Source: JBEVMS01 sp040508515
GTDB lineage: Bacteria > Pseudomonadota > Gammaproteobacteria > Xanthomonadales > Rhodanobacteraceae
NCBI GenBank assembly: GCA_040508515.1
Contig: JBEVMS010000110.1
Location: 1 to 10,934 of the forward strand
Length of the DNA stretch: 10,934 bases
Direction of reading: 5' to 3'
Each line of letters begins with the position of its first letter. The first letter of the stretch is position 1. Positions 7,007-10,934 of the stretch are shown here, piece after piece. The notes under the pieces were generated by a model. It did not search any database and had not been told where the DNA came from. It saw only the letters and a list, made by a program, of their open reading frames with translations. Both the position numbers and the translations under genes were made by a program.

Positions 7007-7774
7007 ATGCGTATCGAGTTTCCCAATTCGGCTCGCGACGATTTTTTTTGGTCGCAAAGCGTGTTGCGCATTGGCAGTGCCCCGGACAACGACTTGGTAG
7101 TGGCCGCGCAGCAGGCCGCCGGCCATCACGCGCGCCTACATCAGGACCATCGGGGTTTGGTGTTGCAGGTGATGCCAGATTGCGGCCGGGTCTATGTCAA
7201 CGCGCGGCCGGTGCGTGAGCGTGCGCTGCTGCGGCCCGGCGATATCCTCAGTGTCGGTGATTGCCGCATGTTGCTGCGTGCCGATGAGGCTCCCGAACAG
7301 CGTCAAACCGCATTCTTGAAGCCGACCGAGTGTCCGACCGCCGCCTTGCGTGCCGTTGCTGGGCCGCTGTCGGGCCGGGTCGTGCCGATCGGTGACCGTC
7401 TGCGCTTGGGTGCTCCCGGCAGCCAGGCGCTGGAGCTGCCGCAGGGGGACACGGTAGGACTTGAATTGTGCTGGCGGAACGGTCAACTGGCGCTCACGGT
7501 GGAGCCGGCATCCCAGCGTAACCCCTTGCGACTCAATGGCGTCATCGTGACCCGCGCCACGTTGTTGCCGGGCGATCAGCTTGGCTTGGCCCACCACCGT
7601 TTCGTGCTGGATGCGCCGGGGCTGGAGCCTGAGCCGCCGCTACCGGCGGCAGTGGTTGTCGATGACGCTTTGCCTGAGGCGGTAGCCGGTCCACGCGGCG
7701 AAGTCTGGTGGCTGATTCTGACCGCTGCGGTGTTGGCGCTGGGTATTGCGCTGGTGCTGCTGATCCGGTTGTAG
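7007..7774 (+). CDS. Tail-anchored membrane protein with tandem FHA-like domains
   Basis: 255 residues. Residues about 19-90 form an FHA fold: RIGSAPDNDLVV at 21-32, GHHARL at 39-44, and VNARPV at 64-69, where an LNG-type Asn is expected. In a canonical FHA domain the Ser-x-x-His motif helps hold phosphothreonine; here the Ser position is Ala38 although His41 remains. A second, more diverged unit (about 120-203) keeps RLRLG (131-135), LNG (176-178) and LLPGDQLGL but has no recognisable Ser-His motif. A Pro/Glu-rich linker (205-231) leads to one hydrophobic segment (about 233-253) ending in IRL at the C terminus. This suggests a tail-anchored inner-membrane protein with its domains in the cytoplasm. 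ATG 7007 has AGG 7 bases upstream. No kinase, phosphatase or secretion gene is nearby. The partner is unknown, and the domains may bind protein without phosphothreonine. Confidence 0.75.
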   Translation: MRIEFPNSARDDFFWSQSVLRIGSAPDNDLVVAAQQAAGHHARLHQDHRGLVLQVMPDCGRVYVNARPVRERALLRPGDILSVGDCRMLLRADEAPEQRQTAFLKPTECPTAALRAVAGPLSGRVVPIGDRLRLGAPGSQALELPQGDTVGLELCWRNGQLALTVEPASQRNPLRLNGVIVTRATLLPGDQLGLAHHRFVLDAPGLEPEPPLPAAVVVDDALPEAVAGPRGEVWWLILTAAVLALGIALVLLIRL

Positions 7775-7804
7775 TCCAACGGCAACACGTCAACAGGTGC
7801 GGGC

Positions 7805-7833
7805 GCGACCGTTGCCAAGGTTGCGGGCATAAT
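7805..7833 (+). promoter_or_regulatory. Candidate serC promoter
   Basis: CATAAT at 7828-7833 matches five of six -10 bases. GCGACC at 7805-7810, 17 bases upstream, matches three of six -35 bases. The predicted start near 7840 would give a leader of about 25 bases before the serC GTG. There is no clear terminator after the FHA gene, so read-through from it into serC is also possible. Confidence 0.4.
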
Positions 7834-7865
7834 CGGCATTGGCCATTGTCAATGAGAGTAGCCGC

Positions 7866-8951
7866 GTGAGCAGGGTGTGGAATTTCAGTGCGGGTCCGGC
7901 GGCGATGCCGCAGACAGTGCTCGAGCGGGCGCAGCGGGAAATGCTGGACTGGAACGGTACCGGCGCCTCGGTGATGGAACTGTCCCATCGCGGCAAGCCG
8001 TTCAGTGCGATGGCGGCCCAGGCCGAAGCCGATCTTCGCGAGTTGCTGGCCGTCCCCGACGATTACGCGGTGCTGTTCCTCCAGGGCGGCGCGACGCAGC
8101 ACTTCGCGCAGATTCCGATGAACCTGGCCGGTCCGCACGATAGCGCCGATTACATCGTCAATGGCCACTGGGGCGAAAAGGCCGCCAGCGAGGCGGCGCC
8201 TTATATCAACGTCAATATCGCGGCCACCAGCAAGAATGCCGATTATCTAAGCCTGCCGCCGCGCGAATCCTGGCAACTGAACCCGCGCGCGGCCTACGTG
8301 CATTACACGCCCAACGAGACTATTCACGGCGTGCAATATCACGAGATTCCCAGCGTCGGTGACGTGCCGCTGGTGGCGGATATGTCCTCCACTATCCTGT
8401 CCGAGCCCTTGGACGTGAGGCGTTTCGGGCTGATTTACGCCGGCGCGCAGAAAAATATCGGACCATCCGGTTTGGTGCTGATGATCGCCCGGCGCGATGT
8501 ATTGGCGCGTCCGGGCCGACCGATGGCCAAGATATTTCGCTACGCCGAGCACCTCGCCAACGATTCGATGCTCAATACGCCTAATACCTGGGGCTGGTAC
8601 CTGGCTGGGCTGACCTTCCAGTGGCTTAAAGAGCAAGGTGGCCTAACGCAGATGGCAACGCGCAATCGGCAAAAGGCGGCGTTGCTCTATCAGGCGATCG
8701 ACGGCTCCGGCGGGTATTACCGCAATCCGATTGATCCGACCGCACGTTCGCGTATGAACGTGCCATTCACCCTGCATGACAGCGCGCTGGATGCGGACTT
8801 TCTCAACGCCGCTGAGGCCGCCGGCTTGTTGGCATTGAAAGGCCACAAGGCGTTGGGTGGCATGCGCGCCTCCCTGTACAACGCGGTGCCGTTGGAGGCT
8901 GTGCAGGCGCTGGTTAATTTTATGCGCGATTTTTCACAGCGGCACGGCTGA
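7866..8951 (+). CDS. serC: Phosphoserine aminotransferase SerC
   Basis: 361 residues, against 362 in E. coli. This PLP enzyme converts 3-phosphohydroxypyruvate plus glutamate to phosphoserine in serine synthesis, and acts on the analogous 4-phospho-threonine step of PLP biosynthesis. Visible marks are FNFSAGPA-like NFSAGPAAMP at 5-14, HRGKPF near 41-46, GGATQHFAQIPMN near 74-86, ADMSSTILSEPLDV near 171-184, and AGAQKNIGPSG with the PLP-binding Lys at about 196. I chose GTG 7866 because GAGAG lies 7 bases upstream and the protein then starts MSRVWNFSAGPA as relatives do; a TTG at 7839 would add nine unsupported residues. Spacing to pheA is 92 bases. serC next to pheA-hisC is a common layout in gammaproteobacteria that lack the E. 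coli serC-aroA adjacency. Confidence 0.97.
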   Translation: MSRVWNFSAGPAAMPQTVLERAQREMLDWNGTGASVMELSHRGKPFSAMAAQAEADLRELLAVPDDYAVLFLQGGATQHFAQIPMNLAGPHDSADYIVNGHWGEKAASEAAPYINVNIAATSKNADYLSLPPRESWQLNPRAAYVHYTPNETIHGVQYHEIPSVGDVPLVADMSSTILSEPLDVRRFGLIYAGAQKNIGPSGLVLMIARRDVLARPGRPMAKIFRYAEHLANDSMLNTPNTWGWYLAGLTFQWLKEQGGLTQMATRNRQKAALLYQAIDGSGGYYRNPIDPTARSRMNVPFTLHDSALDADFLNAAEAAGLLALKGHKALGGMRASLYNAVPLEAVQALVNFMRDFSQRHG

Positions 8952-8961
8952 ATTTGGCTGA

Positions 8962-8987
8962 AAAGCGCAAGTATTTCTGAGCGCTTT
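8962..8987 (+). promoter_or_regulatory. Hairpin in the serC-pheA spacer
   Basis: AAAGCGC (8962-8968) pairs perfectly with GCGCTTT (8981-8987) around a 12-base loop, 10 bases after the serC stop. The sequence after it is not T-rich on either strand, so it is not a clear terminator. It could reduce read-through, stabilise the serC mRNA end or affect pheA expression. The repeat is seen; the role is a guess. Confidence 0.3.
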
Positions 8988-9043
8988 CGGGCACTATCGT
9001 TGCCCTCCGCGATGGACTTCTTTACTTCCCAGGCTGTATTGCC

Positions 9044-10132
9044 ATGAACGACCCCAAAGCTTCGCTCGGCCAAGTGCGCGAGCGTATCGACAGTATCGAT
9101 CGACAGATCCAAGAGCTGATTTCCGAGCGCGCCAACTGGGCTCAGGAAGTGGCCAAGGTCAAGGGCGAGGGGCTTTCCGCGATCGACTATTACCGACCCG
9201 AGCGTGAGGCGCATGTATTGCGCATGGTGGTCGACCGCAATCAGGGCCCCTTGCCGGATGCGGAGATGGTGCGGTTGTTCCGCGAGATCATGTCCTCCTG
9301 CCTGGCGCAGGAAGATCCCTTGAAGATCGGCTTTCTCGGCCCCGAAGGCACTTTCAGCGAACAGGCCGTGCGCAAGCATTTCGGTCATGCCGCCTACGGA
9401 CTGCCGCTGGGAAGCATCGAGGAAGTGTTCCAGGAAGTGGCCGCAGGCAACGCGGATTTCGGCGTGGTGCCGGTGGAGAATTCCGGGCAGGGCATGATCC
9501 AGGTCACGCTGGATATGTTTCTCACCTCCGATGCCCGCATCTGCGGCGAGGTGGAGCTGCGCGTGCATCAGTGCCTGCTGTCTCTGAGCGACGATTTGAG
9601 CAAGATCAAGCGCGTGTATTCCCATCCGCAGTCGCTGCAGCAATGCAAAACCTGGCTGCGCATCAACATCCCCGACGCGGAATGCGTGGCCGTGGCGAGT
9701 AATGCCGAGGCCGCTCGCCTGGCGCGCCAAAGCGAAGACGCCGCGGCCATTGCCGGGGAAACCGCCGGGCGCGTCTACGGCCTCAAAACGGTGGCTAGTG
9801 CGATCGAGGATCGCGCCGACAACACTACCCGCTTCCTGGTGATTGGTCGCAGCCTGTTTCCACCTTCGGGCAACGATCGCACGTCGATCCTGGTCACCGT
9901 CAACGACAAACCCGGCGCGCTATACCACGTGCTTAATCCGTTTGCTGTGCGCGATATCAGCCTCAATCGGATCGAGTCGCGTCCGGCGCACACCGGCAAG
10001 TGGAAGTACGCTTTCTTTATCGACATCTCCGGCCACATCGCCGACGAGTCGTTGCAGGCGGCATTGAAGGAAATCGAACCGGTGGCCGAACAGGTTCGCG
10101 TTTTGGGCTCTTACCCGGTGGCACTACCGTGA
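9044..10132 (+). CDS. pheA: Bifunctional chorismate mutase/prephenate dehydratase (P-protein)
   Basis: 362 residues. It turns chorismate into prephenate and then phenylpyruvate, the committed branch to phenylalanine. Residues 1-90 are the helical AroQ chorismate mutase (VRERIDSIDRQIQELISER, then YRPERE at 50-55). Residues about 93-270 are prephenate dehydratase, with IGFLGPEGTFSEQA at 95-108, VVPVENS at 141-147, SHPQSLQQC at 193-201 and the catalytic TRF at 262-264. About 283-357 is the ACT domain, with GAL (291-293) and ESRP (311-314), the phenylalanine-binding motifs. Feedback inhibition by phenylalanine is therefore expected. The ENS motif continues GQGMI rather than the commoner TEGAV, a form I recall from related Xanthomonadales. 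ATG 9044 has only AGG 10 bases upstream. The stop overlaps the hisC GTG by four bases. An 11-codon frame with adjacent Phe codons ends across its start. Confidence 0.97.
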   Translation: MNDPKASLGQVRERIDSIDRQIQELISERANWAQEVAKVKGEGLSAIDYYRPEREAHVLRMVVDRNQGPLPDAEMVRLFREIMSSCLAQEDPLKIGFLGPEGTFSEQAVRKHFGHAAYGLPLGSIEEVFQEVAAGNADFGVVPVENSGQGMIQVTLDMFLTSDARICGEVELRVHQCLLSLSDDLSKIKRVYSHPQSLQQCKTWLRINIPDAECVAVASNAEAARLARQSEDAAAIAGETAGRVYGLKTVASAIEDRADNTTRFLVIGRSLFPPSGNDRTSILVTVNDKPGALYHVLNPFAVRDISLNRIESRPAHTGKWKYAFFIDISGHIADESLQAALKEIEPVAEQVRVLGSYPVALP

Positions 10133-10934
10133 TTTTCGATCCCACTGTTCTGACCAACAAAGCTATCGCCGCCTTGCGTGCGTATGACCCGGGCCATGAC
10201 TTGCCGACGCTACGGCTGCGTTTCGGCAAGGAACTTGCCGAACTCGGCTCCAATGAAAATCCGTTGGGCCCTAGCCCGTATGCGTTGGACGCGGCCGCGC
10301 GCGCGATCGGTGATGCGCATCGTTATCCCGATCCGGTGGGTGCTTCGCTCAAGCGGGCGCTGGCGGCGCGTTATGAGTTACCGGTGGAAGGGATCACCCT
10401 GGGCAATGGTTCGCACGAATTGTTGATGCTGTTGGCGCAGTGTTTTGCCGACGCGTCGCAGTCGATCGTCTATTCGCAGTTCGGTTTCGCGGTGTTCCCG
10501 ATCGCGACCGCGGCGGCCGGCGCGATGGGCATTCGTGTGCCCGCATTGCCGGCCGATCATCCCAGCGCGCCCTACGGCCATGATCTGGATGCGATAGCCG
10601 CGGCGGTACGTTCGGACACGCGCGTGATCTATCTGGCCAACCCCAACAATCCGACCGGGAGCTGGTTCGGCGACGATGCGTTGGAGGCGTTCGTCGCGCG
10701 CGTGCCGTCGAGCACCTTGGTGGTGATCGACGAGGCCTACCACGAGTACGTCGAGGCGCAGGGTTTGAGCAGTGCGCTGCGCTTGTTGAACCGTTACCCC
10801 AACGTAGTGATTACGCGCACGTTCTCCAAAGCGTATGCGCTGGCGGGTCTGCGTGTGGGTTACATGCTGAGTGATCCGTCAGTGGCGGCGATCGTGGAGC
10901 GCCTGCGCGAATCGTTCAACGTCAACGCGGTGGC
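10129..10934 (+). CDS. hisC: HisC-type histidinol-phosphate/aromatic aminotransferase, partial
   Basis: The 5' 268 codons of a gene that continues beyond the window; a full HisC is roughly 350-370 residues. Fold-type I PLP aminotransferase with SNENPLGPSP at 41-50, LGNGSHELL at 91-99, NPNNPTG at 171-177, DEAYHEY at 201-207, and the PLP Lys at 234 in RTFSKAYALAG, followed by Arg242 in GLRVGY. All active-site residues that fall in the window are present. The start is the GTG inside a GTGA overlap with the pheA stop, so translation is probably coupled. HisC proteins act on histidinol phosphate, and many also transaminate aromatic keto acids. Linkage to pheA rather than to other his genes makes phenylpyruvate (or prephenate/hydroxyphenylpyruvate) a likely substrate, as for the hisC2 genes of Pseudomonas. 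The exact substrate cannot be read from sequence. Confidence 0.92.
   Translation, partial: MIFDPTVLTNKAIAALRAYDPGHDLPTLRLRFGKELAELGSNENPLGPSPYALDAAARAIGDAHRYPDPVGASLKRALAARYELPVEGITLGNGSHELLMLLAQCFADASQSIVYSQFGFAVFPIATAAAGAMGIRVPALPADHPSAPYGHDLDAIAAAVRSDTRVIYLANPNNPTGSWFGDDALEAFVARVPSSTLVVIDEAYHEYVEAQGLSSALRLLNRYPNVVITRTFSKAYALAGLRVGYMLSDPSVAAIVERLRESFNVNAV

Noticed and set aside
7781..7816. GGCAAC/GTTGCC inverted repeat after the FHA gene
   Set aside because: Only 6 bp with a 24-base gap and no T run; not convincing as a terminator.
7852..7869. Five-codon frame (ATG AGA GTA GCC GCG TGA) ending across the serC GTG
   Set aside because: Too short to mean anything, and it contains the serC ribosome-binding GAGAG itself.
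8717..9730. A 337-codon minus-strand frame opposite the serC end and pheA
   Set aside because: It crosses two well-supported genes and their spacer and shows no family signature.

Overview
The window is a GC-rich, densely packed housekeeping segment of a bacterial chromosome. The protein set and gene order point to a gammaproteobacterium. A nudJ-mnmA-hflD block, a clpS-clpA pair followed by a convergent infA, and a serC-pheA-hisC block are all known gammaproteobacterial arrangements. High GC, a small polyhydroxyalkanoic-acid-system (PHA_gran_rgn) protein and the PheA sequence style suggest the Xanthomonadales, perhaps the Rhodanobacter/Dyella group. That placement is inference from memory, not from a search. 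I see no insertion sequence, prophage, CRISPR array, rRNA or tRNA.

Left part (1-3270): a hairpin at the extreme left edge probably ends an upstream transcript. A LysR-type regulator related to OxyR but lacking all cysteines reads rightward. It meets, with only 4 bases between the stop codons, a leftward operon that reads nudJ (Nudix hydrolase), mnmA (tRNA 2-thiouridylase), hflD. nudJ and mnmA overlap by an ATGA. hflD either overlaps mnmA by one base (GTG start) or begins 18 bases later (ATG start).

Centre (3271-6330): a divergent spacer carries a good -10 box for clpS. clpS (adaptor) and clpA (AAA+ unfoldase) follow in one direction and supply substrate choice and unfolding for the ClpAP protease; clpP is not in this window. 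After clpA come a 13-bp hairpin and a canonical terminator. These face a convergent pair of terminator-like structures with one further hairpin between them, downstream of infA.

Right part (6330-10934): infA (IF-1) with its own promoter and the PHA_gran_rgn gene read leftward. Divergent from them is a membrane-anchored protein with two FHA-like domains, both eroded at phosphopeptide-binding residues. Then comes an amino-acid block: serC (serine, and PLP supply), pheA (chorismate to phenylpyruvate) and a hisC-type aminotransferase that overlaps pheA by four bases and runs off the window end. Coupling pheA to hisC suggests the aminotransferase may complete phenylalanine synthesis.

I do not see an undescribed multi-gene system. 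The most worthwhile oddities are the cysteine-less OxyR-like regulator, the eroded tandem-FHA tail-anchored protein, the structured RNA downstream of infA with a second strong terminator, and an 11-codon reading frame with adjacent Phe codons whose stop overlaps the pheA start.
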